Below are positions 6,102-12,565 of a DNA stretch of 12,681 nt, piece by piece. The notes below the pieces were generated by a model, which ran no database searches, had not been told where the DNA came from, and was given only the letters and a program-made list of their open reading frames with translations. How positions within the stretch are numbered: the stretch's first letter is position 1; the number at the start of each line of letters is the position of its first letter. The translations under genes were made by a program, and so were the position numbers. Source of the DNA: Gemmatimonas phototrophica (GTDB taxonomy: Bacteria; Gemmatimonadota; Gemmatimonadetes; Longimicrobiales; Gaopeijiaceae); assembly GCA_945876015.1 (NCBI GenBank), contig CAMCNM010000028.1:1-12681 (forward strand). Reading direction: 5' to 3'.

Positions 6102-6938
6102 CTAGGCGCGCCGCACCGCGGCCGCGAAGCTCACCAGCAAGAGCGCGAGTCCGCACGCGCACACGATCGCCGCGCCGGTGGGAAGATCCATGAAGTAGGA
6201 CGCGGCCAGCCCGACCAGGCTCGCCGCGGCCGCCACGCCCCAACCGATCGTCAGGTGACGGGCCCATCCGTCGGCGAGCGTCACGCCGCAGACCGCCGGA
6301 ACGATCAGGTACGCGAACGTAAGCAGCACGCCCGCCACACGCACGAAGCTCACCACCACGAGCGCGAATGCCGCGTAGAACAGGAAATCCCACAGGCGCA
6401 CCGAGACGCCCTGGGCCTCCGCCGCCGCAGGGTCGGTCGAGATGAGCGCGAAGCGCCCATGGAATGCCGCGTAGAACACCGCGATCGCGGCGAAGAGAGC
6501 CGCGCGCTGCCCGACGTCCGCTCCCGTCACGTTCAGGATGTCGCCGGTCAGCAGATGCTCGAGCTCTTCCTTGCCGCCCGCCACTCGGCTGAGCACGAGG
6601 ATGACGGCCGCCGCCGCGACCACGAACGTGATCCCGATGATCGCCTCCTGCGGCACCCCACGCTTTTCGCTCGCTCGCGACCAGCTGAACAGGGCCGCGG
6701 CCAGGAACGTCACACCGAGCGAGATCCAGAAGGCGATCCGGTCGTGAAAGTCGTAGCCCATCAGCATCGCCACGGACGTTCCCAACGTCGCAACCTGCGC
6801 GAGGGCGAGGTCCACGAAGATCACCTCGCGCTTCACGACGTGGAGCCCCATGTAGACCAGCAGCGGCGGTAGCACGAGACAGGCAGCGAGCGGCCATTTC
6901 ATCACCGCCCACACGACCTCCAGATCGACCCCGGTCAC
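6102..6938 (-). CDS. znuB: Metal ABC transporter permease (ZnuB/MntB type, ABC-3 family)
   Basis: This is a 278-residue integral membrane protein with about eight hydrophobic segments and the length usual for ABC-3 permeases. The segment FVDLALAQVATLG (41-53) corresponds to the conserved permease loop that is often SHALLPG-like in ZnuB. Later segments include TGDILNV, GVSVRLWDFLFY and VGVLLTFAYLIVPAV-like stretches typical of the family. It forms the channel for Zn2+ or Mn2+ import across the inner membrane, taking metal from the periplasmic binding protein. It starts at GTG 6938 and overlaps the stop of the binding-protein gene by four bases (GTGA), so translation is coupled. No ATPase gene lies next to it, so it must borrow a distant ATPase if it works as an ABC importer. 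Zn versus Mn cannot be decided from sequence. Confidence 0.88.
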   Translation of the reverse strand: MTGVDLEVVWAVMKWPLAACLVLPPLLVYMGLHVVKREVIFVDLALAQVATLGTSVAMLMGYDFHDRIAFWISLGVTFLAAALFSWSRASEKRGVPQEAIIGITFVVAAAAVILVLSRVAGGKEELEHLLTGDILNVTGADVGQRAALFAAIAVFYAAFHGRFALISTDPAAAEAQGVSVRLWDFLFYAAFALVVVSFVRVAGVLLTFAYLIVPAVCGVTLADGWARHLTIGWGVAAAASLVGLAASYFMDLPTGAAIVCACGLALLLVSFAAAVRRA

Positions 6939-7852
6939 GGCTTGGCCTTGAAGGCGGCGACCATTTCGGCCACCAGGTGATCGATGAGGTCCACATAGGT
7001 GGCGGTGCCCGCGATCGCCCCGGGCTGCTGCGGCACTTCGATCACGGACGCGTCCGTCTGGCGAGCCACCGTCTCCGCGGTCCTGCGGTTCTGGAAGGGC
7101 TGCACGAGGATCACCCTGGCATTCGCACCCTTCATCGCAGCGATCACCTGCGCGAGGTGCGCGGGGGAGGGAGCGATCCCGGGCTTCGGCTCCAGCGTTT
7201 CGAGCACGTCGAGGCCGAAGCGGGCGGCGAGATAGATGAAGTCGCGGTGATAGGTCACGATCTTCGCCCCCTTGTACGGCGCAAGCTGACGCTGCCAGTC
7301 CGTCAGCTTGGCGTCGAGCGTCGACTGGAACCGAGCCAGGTTGGCCTGATAGGCTGCCGCTGAGCCGGGGTCCACCTGAGCGAAGTGGCCGGCGATGTTG
7401 GCGGCGACGATCCGCGCGTTCGCGGGATCGGTCAGGAAGTGCGGATTGCCGAGCGCGTGGACGTCGCCGCGCGAGCGATCGAACGTCGCGGGCACCTCGA
7501 GCAGCTTGATTCCCTGGGCCGCCGAGATCCGTCCAGGGGCGCCCGTTGCGATCTTCGTGTTGCGCGCGCTCTGGAGGAGCGGGGGAAGCCAGCCGATCTC
7601 CATCTCCGCCCCGCCGTCGATCAGCATGTCGGCGCGATTCAGGGTGACGATCAGGCTCGGCTTGGCGTCCACGAAATGGGGGTCCTCGGTCGCCTTGGCG
7701 AGCGCCTTCACGTCGACCCGGTCGCCGCCGATCATCGAGGCAATCGAGGCGAGGTCGGGGGTCGTGGCCACGACGTTGAGCTTCTTCTGGGCCCCGACCG
7801 CGGTCGGAATGAGCGCCGCGATCAGAACCGCGAGTATGCGGTGCGCTCTCAT
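6935..7852 (-). CDS. znuA: Periplasmic Zn/Mn-binding protein of a metal ABC transporter (ZnuA-like, cluster A-I)
   Basis: This is a 305-residue protein with a Sec signal peptide (MRAHR, a hydrophobic core, probable cleavage VGA|Q near residue 21). Metal ligands of the family are visible: His59 in EDPH, His138 in GNPHFL and His202 in TYHRDF. The fourth ligand, usually Asp or Glu near the C-terminus, may be Glu272 in IEVPQQPG. The long His-rich loop of classical ZnuA is absent, so Mn2+ or mixed specificity is possible. The ATG at 7852 is chosen because it begins the signal peptide and has GAGAGGA about 8 bases upstream; the frame is open further upstream but that extension is non-homologous. 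It follows the outer-membrane protein gene by 13 bases and overlaps the permease by 4. Confidence 0.9.
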   Translation of the reverse strand: MRAHRILAVLIAALIPTAVGAQKKLNVVATTPDLASIASMIGGDRVDVKALAKATEDPHFVDAKPSLIVTLNRADMLIDGGAEMEIGWLPPLLQSARNTKIATGAPGRISAAQGIKLLEVPATFDRSRGDVHALGNPHFLTDPANARIVAANIAGHFAQVDPGSAAAYQANLARFQSTLDAKLTDWQRQLAPYKGAKIVTYHRDFIYLAARFGLDVLETLEPKPGIAPSPAHLAQVIAAMKGANARVILVQPFQNRRTAETVARQTDASVIEVPQQPGAIAGTATYVDLIDHLVAEMVAAFKAKP

Positions 7853-7865
7853 GGTGTCATCCTCT

Positions 7866-9203
7866 CTAGAACTTGTGGGCGGCGTGGGCGCCGAGCAGGA
7901 ATTCGATCTGCATCCAGAACGAATGATCGACGCCGATGTCGGGACGGAGGTCGTAGTTGTACTGGACTCTGATCTTCGAGAATTCGGACGGATACCATGT
8001 GAGATTGGGCGACACGCGCTGGCGATCGGCGCGCAGCGCCGACTCGAACGCTCCGCCCTGGCCGTCCACGACCTCGGCCCGCAATCCCGCGACGAGCAAC
8101 GGTTTGATCCCCCAAAGCAGCTGGGCGTACATGCCGGCGTCGCTGAGCGTCTCCGCAGGCAGGATCGGGAGGAAGGGGCTTTCGGCCGCGGAGCGCCGGC
8201 CCGCCTCGTACCGTCGCCAGATTCCCTCGGTCTGGAACGAGACGAACGGGAAGCCTTGCATCGCACGCGCCGACTTCCACTTCCAGTAGAGGTCGCCGCC
8301 GAAGATGCGCGTGTCCGACCCGGTCCCCGAGTTGTTCGGTCCGAGCGCGGCCGACGCGCCGAACAGCAGCGTCTGTGTGTCGTTCAGCTCGATCGAAGTG
8401 GAGAGGCGCGGTACGTAGAGGAGATCGCGCGCGTCGTGCACCCCGCGCTCGACCGCTTCACCCCCGTGGATCTCGGGAGACTCCTCCGAGCGGAAGCTGG
8501 ATGCGGTCTCGCCCCCGCTGTTGAAGACGCCCAGGCTCGCCTCGGTATAGAACGAGGTCGGAAGGAGCCAGGAGAGCCGGAAGCCCTGACTTCTCAGGCC
8601 TTCGGCGCCGAACATCCGATTGAGCACCAGCGGCTGGTCCGCGAAGCCCCAGGAATGCGGGTGCAGCGTGTTCTGCCGGCCGAACTCGGCGAAGAACTGG
8701 CCCCCCTTCAACTGGAGGTTGCCGGGCAGGGAGGTGGTGAGGAAGTACATCTCTTCGAGCTCTACGCCAGTCTCGCCGTCGCCGTCGAGCTTGTAGACGA
8801 TGCTCGTGGCGGCCTGGAAGTAGGGATCCACGGCGCCGTCCAGCGTGAGCTCGCCGTTGGGCAGCGTCCAGCCCCGCACCCGTGGGTCGTGATCCCCGAC
8901 CTGGAGCGACTCGACGTCCGGCTCGGTGGACCAGCCGAAGTCGGTGAGGCCGACGAAGCCGACGTTCATGTACGTGCCGCCCGCGCGCGCCTGGGCGGCC
9001 GGTTGCGCCGCGGCCCCGTTCACCGCGACCGAGAGACCTTCGACCTGAGCCTGGAGTGCGCTGACCACCGCCGTGAGCGAATCGAGGGCGCGCTCGGTCT
9101 CCGCCGACTGCTGCGCGGACACGGGCGCGCCAAGCGCGAGCGCTCCGGCCAGGATGAGCGCGCGCGTGCGGGCGCTCAGGAATGCGTTGAATGAGTTCAC
9201 CAT
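7866..9203 (-). CDS. Outer-membrane beta-barrel protein of the metal operon (putative porin)
   Basis: This is a 445-residue protein. Residues 1-30 form a signal peptide ending PVSA|QQ. A short heptad-like helix follows (about 34-60), then a Pro/Ala linker, then alternating amphipathic strands rich in Tyr, Phe and Trp (for example GFVGLTDFGWS, IEEMYF-like and IRVQYNYDL segments). It ends in Phe, as outer-membrane barrels recognised by BamA do. The short periplasmic coiled coil before a barrel is common in trimeric porins. Being between a His/Cys small protein and znuA suggests it admits metal ions or metal complexes through the outer membrane; that is inference from context. No TonB box or plug domain is evident. 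The ATG at 9203 has GAGG only 2 bases away; the GTG at 9200, with GAGG at 5 bases, may be the true start. Confidence 0.78.
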   Translation of the reverse strand: MVNSFNAFLSARTRALILAGALALGAPVSAQQSAETERALDSLTAVVSALQAQVEGLSVAVNGAAAQPAAQARAGGTYMNVGFVGLTDFGWSTEPDVESLQVGDHDPRVRGWTLPNGELTLDGAVDPYFQAATSIVYKLDGDGETGVELEEMYFLTTSLPGNLQLKGGQFFAEFGRQNTLHPHSWGFADQPLVLNRMFGAEGLRSQGFRLSWLLPTSFYTEASLGVFNSGGETASSFRSEESPEIHGGEAVERGVHDARDLLYVPRLSTSIELNDTQTLLFGASAALGPNNSGTGSDTRIFGGDLYWKWKSARAMQGFPFVSFQTEGIWRRYEAGRRSAAESPFLPILPAETLSDAGMYAQLLWGIKPLLVAGLRAEVVDGQGGAFESALRADRQRVSPNLTWYPSEFSKIRVQYNYDLRPDIGVDHSFWMQIEFLLGAHAAHKF

Positions 9204-9294
9204 CGCCTCGATGGGTGACGTCCATGTGAAGCGGCCACCCGTCGGAAACGGGAGGTCGCAGGGGAACTACGTGGAGAAGGGAGCGGGAGCTCCC
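9204..9294. other. Short spacer between the small membrane protein and porin genes
   Basis: This 91-base gap lies inside the leftward operon. It contains a GGGAG / CTCCC inverted repeat near 9280-9295 but no T-run, so read-through is expected. The GAGG used by the porin gene lies at its left end. Confidence 0.35.
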
Positions 9295-9684
9295 TCAGGC
9301 GATGGGAGGACCTCGAGGTCCATGAACCAGGACCGGAGTGGCCGAGTAGAGCGGGCGAAGGACACCCAGGTCGTCCTCGACCGAGGCGACGTGGGACTCG
9401 TGCAGGCGGACCTCGGCGCTCGAGACCGCCTGATTGGCGCCGACCTGGACGCAGAGCGTGTGGTCGTGCCCGACCGGGCAGTCGGCGGTGTCGTGCCTGC
9501 TCTCGAAGGCGGGCTGCCGAACGGACTCGCCGGCGTCCAGCATGGGCACGAGCAGCCCCTGCAGGAGGAGAATCGCTCCCATGATGGGGCCGAGGAAGGC
9601 CCGCAAGCGACGGCCGGATCGTTGGATCACTTTGATGATACCCGGGCCGACGGCTCGGGTGCCATCATCACTCTTGGACGGCAC
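9295..9684 (-). CDS. Small His/Cys-containing membrane protein at the head of the metal operon
   Basis: This is a 129-residue protein starting at GTG 9684, with GAGGG about 9 bases upstream. One hydrophobic segment (about residues 30-49) follows a basic N-terminus, so the C-terminal part probably faces the periplasm. That part has a compact ligand-like cluster: His64, Cys69, His73, His75 and Cys78 (spaced HxxxxCxxxHxHxxC), then two more His at 95 and 98. It ends HGPRGPP. Small proteins with this build, akin to DUF2946-like proteins, often occur with metal or copper genes, but I cannot assign a family with certainty. Its place upstream of the porin, binding-protein and permease genes points to metal binding or transfer in the periplasm (inference). 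The stop is 91 bases before the porin start. Confidence 0.68.
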   Translation of the reverse strand: MPSKSDDGTRAVGPGIIKVIQRSGRRLRAFLGPIMGAILLLQGLLVPMLDAGESVRQPAFESRHDTADCPVGHDHTLCVQVGANQAVSSAEVRLHESHVASVEDDLGVLRPLYSATPVLVHGPRGPPIA

Positions 9685-9703
9685 GGGATCTGCCCTCTAT
9701 ATT
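9674..9703 (+). promoter_or_regulatory. Putative sigma70-type promoter for the candidate small RNA
   Basis: TTGGAC (9674-9679), an 18-base spacer and TATATT (9698-9703) lie on the + strand, overlapping the first codons of the leftward His/Cys gene. The -10 matches consensus at 5 of 6 positions and the -35 only partly. Transcription would start near 9710, at the first large inverted repeat. Confidence 0.45.
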
Positions 9704-9707
9704 CCAG

Positions 9708-9905
9708 TTGCGTGCTTGGAGGGCCTCATTATTGAGCCAACGCAAGTGAAGCCGGGACTGACTCCTGAAGTGGACGTCATGCCACCGCAGAGTGGAAGGC
9801 GTAAGCCGAGGGGAGGTCACCAGAAATAATACCCGGGCTTCAATAACACCCCTTCAGGTACGTATCGAGGCCGGCGCCCTACGGGCGCTGGCCTCGATTC
9901 TTTTC
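9708..9905 (+). ncRNA. Candidate structured small RNA ending in a strong terminator
   Basis: About 200 bases with no convincing ORF show three stacked structural units. First, TTGCG..TTGG..CTCA-TTAT-TGAG-CCAA-CGCAA (9708-9745), an inverted repeat with two bulges on the left arm. Second, a closing helix TGAAGCC-GGG (9747-9756) with CCC-G-GGCTTCA (9832-9842), enclosing GGC-GTAA-GCC (9798-9807, a GNRA tetraloop). Inside it, CCAC (9782-9785) can pair either with GTGG at 9770-9773 or with GTGG at 9792-9795; CTCC (9762-9765) can pair with GGAG (9812-9815). Third, the terminator at 9864-9904. A promoter-like TTGGAC-N18-TATATT precedes it. All genes within 5 kb to the left are on the other strand, so the + strand terminator has no protein gene to serve. 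I checked by eye for 6S, SRP, RNase P, tmRNA and common riboswitch signatures and found none. Confidence 0.5.
9864..9904 (+). terminator. Strong intrinsic terminator (16-bp stem, 3-base loop)
   Basis: Positions 9864-9879 pair with 9883-9898 over 16 base pairs, with only one G-T wobble and a TAC loop. TCTTTT follows at 9899-9904, running into the stop codon of the convergent DUF4159-like gene. The U-tract is only on the + strand. On the minus strand the stem is not followed by T, so rightward termination is the main role, although it may also protect the 3' end of the leftward mRNA. Confidence 0.85.
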
Positions 9906-10809
9906 AGTGCGTCATGCTGTACAGGATCATGTTCGCCGCCAGCTGGTACGCGTACGTGGAGAACTGCAGCGGGTAGTAGGGATCGTCCGCCCACTCCCAC
10001 GAGTCGCCCAGGTCGGTGTTCCAGTTGATTATCACCGACAGTCTGCCGTTGGCGTCGTAGATGCCTCGGACGTGCGGGACGATGCCGTCGCCCTCGGACG
10101 TCGATGCTCCCGGATAGCCGATCGAGATGTCACGAGCGTTCGAGATGTTCGGGACCTGCTCGATCTTCTCGATCTGATACAGCATGTTGAAGATCGGGCT
10201 GTCCATCGGGATCTCGACGATCTGGTTGCCCGGGAGGATGCGGTTCATCTCCCGCTCGAAGCCCTGCCACTCGTAGGTGCCCCAGAAGTCGTCGATCACC
10301 ATGAAGCCGCCCGCCGCGAGAAAGCCGCGCAGTCCCGCGAGCTCCTCGTCGGTCAGGCTCCAATCCCCCACCTCGACCGCGTAGATGAACGGAAACCGGC
10401 GCAGGTCCGGGTCGGCCAGCGAGACAGGGTGCTCCCAGTTGCAGGTGTCGAGCGAGGTCAGGCGCTTGATGAAGGTCGTGAAGGTGCGGTCCGCGGTCGG
10501 GTAGTCGGTCGCCCAGCGGCCGCCCCGGCCGCCCCGGCCGCCCCGGCCCCCGAAGAAGCCCATTCCCCCACGGCGGCCCCCGTCCGAATAGATCACGCGC
10601 GTGAAGTAGAACTCGTGGGACTCCCCGGACCGACTCTCCTGCCCAGGCCGCGCCTGCATCGGCAGCTCATCCACGGATTGGCAGATTCCGGGGGAGGGAG
10701 GGGATGCGGGAGCGGACCCGGCAGGGGGTGCCGGATAGACGGTCGCGGCGAGCGCGCCCGCGAGGGCCAACGTCGCCGCTCCCGCGCTCAGCATCGGGAC
10801 TGCTCTCAT
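9904..10809 (-). CDS. Secreted DUF4159-like domain protein with a GGR repeat
   Basis: This is a 301-residue protein. A signal peptide (MRAVPM plus a long Ala/Leu core to about residue 23) is followed by a Pro/Ala/Ser-rich stretch. The globular part starts [11 protein letters not shown] (65-75) and is interrupted by a Gly/Arg insert (81-98, three consecutive GGR units). It then continues [12 protein letters not shown] (99-110), [35 protein letters not shown] (160-177) and a C-terminal [14 protein letters not shown] segment. This order matches DUF4159 proteins, which resemble glutamine-amidotransferase-like folds but have no established function. They often lie near MoxR/VWA gene sets, which are not seen here. 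The ATG at 10809 has GGAGG about 10 bases upstream. The gene stands alone, divergent from folE and convergent with the candidate small RNA. Extracytoplasmic location is inferred from the signal peptide. Confidence 0.8.
   Translation of the reverse strand: MRAVPMLSAGAATLALAGALAATVYPAPPAGSAPASPPSPGICQSVDELPMQARPGQESRSGESHEFYFTRVIYSDGGRRGGMGFFGGRGGRGGRGGRWATDYPTADRTFTTFIKRLTSLDTCNWEHPVSLADPDLRRFPFIYAVEVGDWSLTDEELAGLRGFLAAGGFMVIDDFWGTYEWQGFEREMNRILPGNQIVEIPMDSPIFNMLYQIEKIEQVPNISNARDISIGYPGASTSEGDGIVPHVRGIYDANGRLSVIINWNTDLGDSWEWADDPYYPLQFSTYAYQLAANMILYSMTH
10518..10544. repeat. Three tandem copies of a 9-base unit within the DUF4159-like gene
   Basis: GGCCGCCCC is repeated exactly three times, with a degenerate fourth copy after it. 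Read on the coding (minus) strand it gives the GGR-GGR-GGR run of the protein. A 9-base in-frame unit can expand or shrink without breaking the frame, so copy number may vary among strains. Confidence 0.85.
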
Positions 10810-10950
10810 CGCTGCTCGCCTCCGGACGGGTTGGACCGCTGTACCCTAGCTGACACCGCGCGATTCGGAAACGATGCCCCATGGGACGGGTATCGCTCGC
10901 TCGACCGCCAGGCACCACGTCAAACCTCGCCCAACCCCTGGAAGGCAATC
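10810..10950. promoter_or_regulatory. Divergent promoter region between the DUF4159-like gene and folE
   Basis: This 141-base spacer has no ORF. GGAAGG at about 10940-10945 is the Shine-Dalgarno for folE, 5-6 bases before its ATG. TTGGAC at about 10831 could be a + strand -35 element, but no good -10 follows at the right distance. No palindromic operator or riboswitch signature was recognised. Confidence 0.35.
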
Positions 10951-12555
10951 ATGGACAAGAAAGCGATCGATCTGCCCGGGGCGACGGGGGGCGACCTGTC
11001 CGCCGTACCGTTCCCCGATCTGATCGCGGAGATGATCCGCCGACTGGGTGACGATCCCGAGCGGGAGGGGATGGCAAAGACGCCCGAGCGGGTCGAGAAG
11101 TCGCTGCGCTTCCTAACGCAGGGATACGGAAAGACCGGCCAGGACGCCGTGGGCGACGCGCTCTTCACGGAGTGCCATCAGAACATGGTGGTCGTGAAAG
11201 ACATCGAGATGTACAGCTTATGTGTTCCATCGAAGCAGATCGTCAACGCGGTGGGGGGCGCGAAGCAGGCGGCGCGCGTTGGGGTCGGAGACCGCTTGTG
11301 GACGCTGCACGAGGGACGCGTGGTACAGACGACGGTCGAGGAGGTCTCCTCCCACCAGGTGCGCGAACTGGTCGAGGTGGAGACGGACGAAGGCATGTTT
11401 CGTGTGACAGGCGATCACCCGGTGGCGACGCCGAGCGGGTGGGTGGAGGCCAGGAATCTGGAAGGGTGCGCGGTCGAGTGGACGGAGCCGCGCTCTCTCC
11501 ATCGGCGGCGGTTCGCTCCGGTTGTGGGATACGAGCTCGGCTATGCCGTCGGCGCCATCTGCTCGGACGGAACGGTCGGAGACCGATCCATCTCGCTCGT
11601 CGTCAACGATCACGACTTCGCGGAGCGCTTCGCCGGCTGCCTCGCTCGGGCATTCGGCGTGAGTCCTCACATTCAGCCCGTCACCAGGCCGTCGGGGTTC
11701 CTCGAACGGGACGTTCCGGGCTTCCGGGTCCGCGTGGTGTCGTCCTACCTCGCGGATTTGATGCGGATGTGGGTCGGTGGAGATGCCCATCACATGCGGC
11801 AGGCGTTCCCCCGCGTGGTCCTGAACTCGCGGGACTGCATGCAGGGATTCATCGACGCGTACGTGGACGGGGATGGTTCTCGAGTGACTGCGAACACGGG
11901 GTCCGTGGTGGTTAGCGCCAACGTCCCGTTCCTCGAGGAGTTCGCCACGGCGATTGACGCCCGCTTTACGCCGTCACGCCGCGCTGCATCCCAGCTCTAC
12001 ATCGCAGATCGGTGGAACCAGGAGGGGTGGTACGGAAAGCACGGCTTCCTGCAGGAGGATCACCGCACCACTCTCATCGAATCGCGGTTCGTCCAGGTTC
12101 GTGCCGTGCGGCCCGTAACCGCGGACGGCAAGAAGCCATTCCGCGTGTACAGCTACCAGTGCGAGCCGTACCCCACGTTCCTCGTCGGCGGTCATCTGAC
12201 TCACAATTGTGAACACCATCTCCTGCCGTTTTTCGGCAAGGTTCACATCGCGTACATCCCCGACGGCCAGATCATGGGTCTGTCCAAGGCCGCGCGGCTG
12301 GTGGACGTGTTCGCGCGGCGCTTCCAGGTGCAGGAGCGGCTCACCGATCAGATCGCGCAGTCCCTGTGGGAGACGATCAAGCCGCTGGGCGTGGCCGTGG
12401 TGATCGAGGCCTACCACCTGTGCATGATGATGCGCGGCGTGCAGAAGCAGAACTCGAAGACGATCACGTCGGCGATGCGCGGTACGTTCCTCGAGGATCA
12501 CCGCACGCGCGACGAGTTCCTGCGGCTCACGGCGTCGGTGCACCGATCCCTGTGA
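10951..12555 (+). CDS. folE: GTP cyclohydrolase I precursor containing an in-frame intein
   Basis: This is a 534-residue precursor. Residues 1-90 and 420-534 together make a 205-residue FolE of normal size; residues 91-419 are an intein. FolE converts GTP to 7,8-dihydroneopterin triphosphate, the first step of folate and tetrahydropterin synthesis, as a cytoplasmic homodecamer. N-extein motifs include [14 protein letters not shown] (39-52) and [12 protein letters not shown] (79-90). The C-extein starts [11 protein letters not shown] and continues [22 protein letters not shown], then [11 protein letters not shown] and SAMRGTF. After splicing the zinc ligands would be Cys91, His94 and Cys162, with His93 and His160 as catalytic-site histidines. 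The unspliced precursor splits MYSL from CEHH and should be inactive. The ATG at 10951 has GGAAGG upstream. The next SDR gene starts 10 bases after the stop, implying an operon. All key FolE residues appear intact. Confidence 0.95.
   Translation: MDKKAIDLPGATGGDLSAVPFPDLIAEMIRRLGDDPEREGMAKTPERVEKSLRFLTQGYGKTGQDAVGDALFTECHQNMVVVKDIEMYSLCVPSKQIVNAVGGAKQAARVGVGDRLWTLHEGRVVQTTVEEVSSHQVRELVEVETDEGMFRVTGDHPVATPSGWVEARNLEGCAVEWTEPRSLHRRRFAPVVGYELGYAVGAICSDGTVGDRSISLVVNDHDFAERFAGCLARAFGVSPHIQPVTRPSGFLERDVPGFRVRVVSSYLADLMRMWVGGDAHHMRQAFPRVVLNSRDCMQGFIDAYVDGDGSRVTANTGSVVVSANVPFLEEFATAIDARFTPSRRAASQLYIADRWNQEGWYGKHGFLQEDHRTTLIESRFVQVRAVRPVTADGKKPFRVYSYQCEPYPTFLVGGHLTHNCEHHLLPFFGKVHIAYIPDGQIMGLSKAARLVDVFARRFQVQERLTDQIAQSLWETIKPLGVAVVIEAYHLCMMMRGVQKQNSKTITSAMRGTFLEDHRTRDEFLRLTASVHRSL
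11221..12207 (+). mobile_element. LAGLIDADG intein inserted before the FolE CEHH zinc/active-site motif
   Basis: This is a 329-residue in-frame intein. Splicing blocks seen: Cys1 with the block A-like start ([11 protein letters not shown].. then GVGDRLWTL, 21-29); block [14 protein letters not shown] with Thr63 and His66; block F-like [16 protein letters not shown] (309-324); block G HLTHN with penultimate His328 and terminal Asn329; and +1 Cys from the host CEHH. Block F lacks the common Asp and His of other inteins (Ser311, Pro318). The middle holds a homing endonuclease of two LAGLIDADG motifs: [12 protein letters not shown] (106-117, Asp116) and [11 protein letters not shown] (209-219, Asp216/Asp218). 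Both have plausible catalytic acids, so it may still be mobile. Junction codons AGC-TTA|TGT and AAT|TGT are less GC-rich than the host gene. The intein call is firm; splicing and endonuclease activity are inferred. Confidence 0.95.
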
Positions 12556-12565
12556 GGCGGTCCTG

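Noticed and set aside
7853..8266. Upstream extension of the ZnuA-like frame
   Set aside because: It would lie over the end of the porin gene and would bury the clear signal peptide that starts at 7852.
9779..9829. A 16-codon ORF (starting Met-Pro-Pro-Gln-Ser) inside the candidate small RNA
   Set aside because: It has no Shine-Dalgarno, a biased Arg/Gly/Pro content and full overlap with the predicted helices. It is treated as chance.
9690..9905. 6S RNA, cobalamin or other known riboswitch, or hammerhead ribozyme
   Set aside because: By eye I found no B12 box, no CUGANGA...GAAA hammerhead core, no SRP or RNase P signature and no 6S-like end-to-end rod. An Infernal scan would decide.
9907..10950. 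Continuous + strand frame running into folE from 9907
   Set aside because: It is antisense to the DUF4159-like gene. FolE homology begins after the ATG at 10951, which has its own Shine-Dalgarno.
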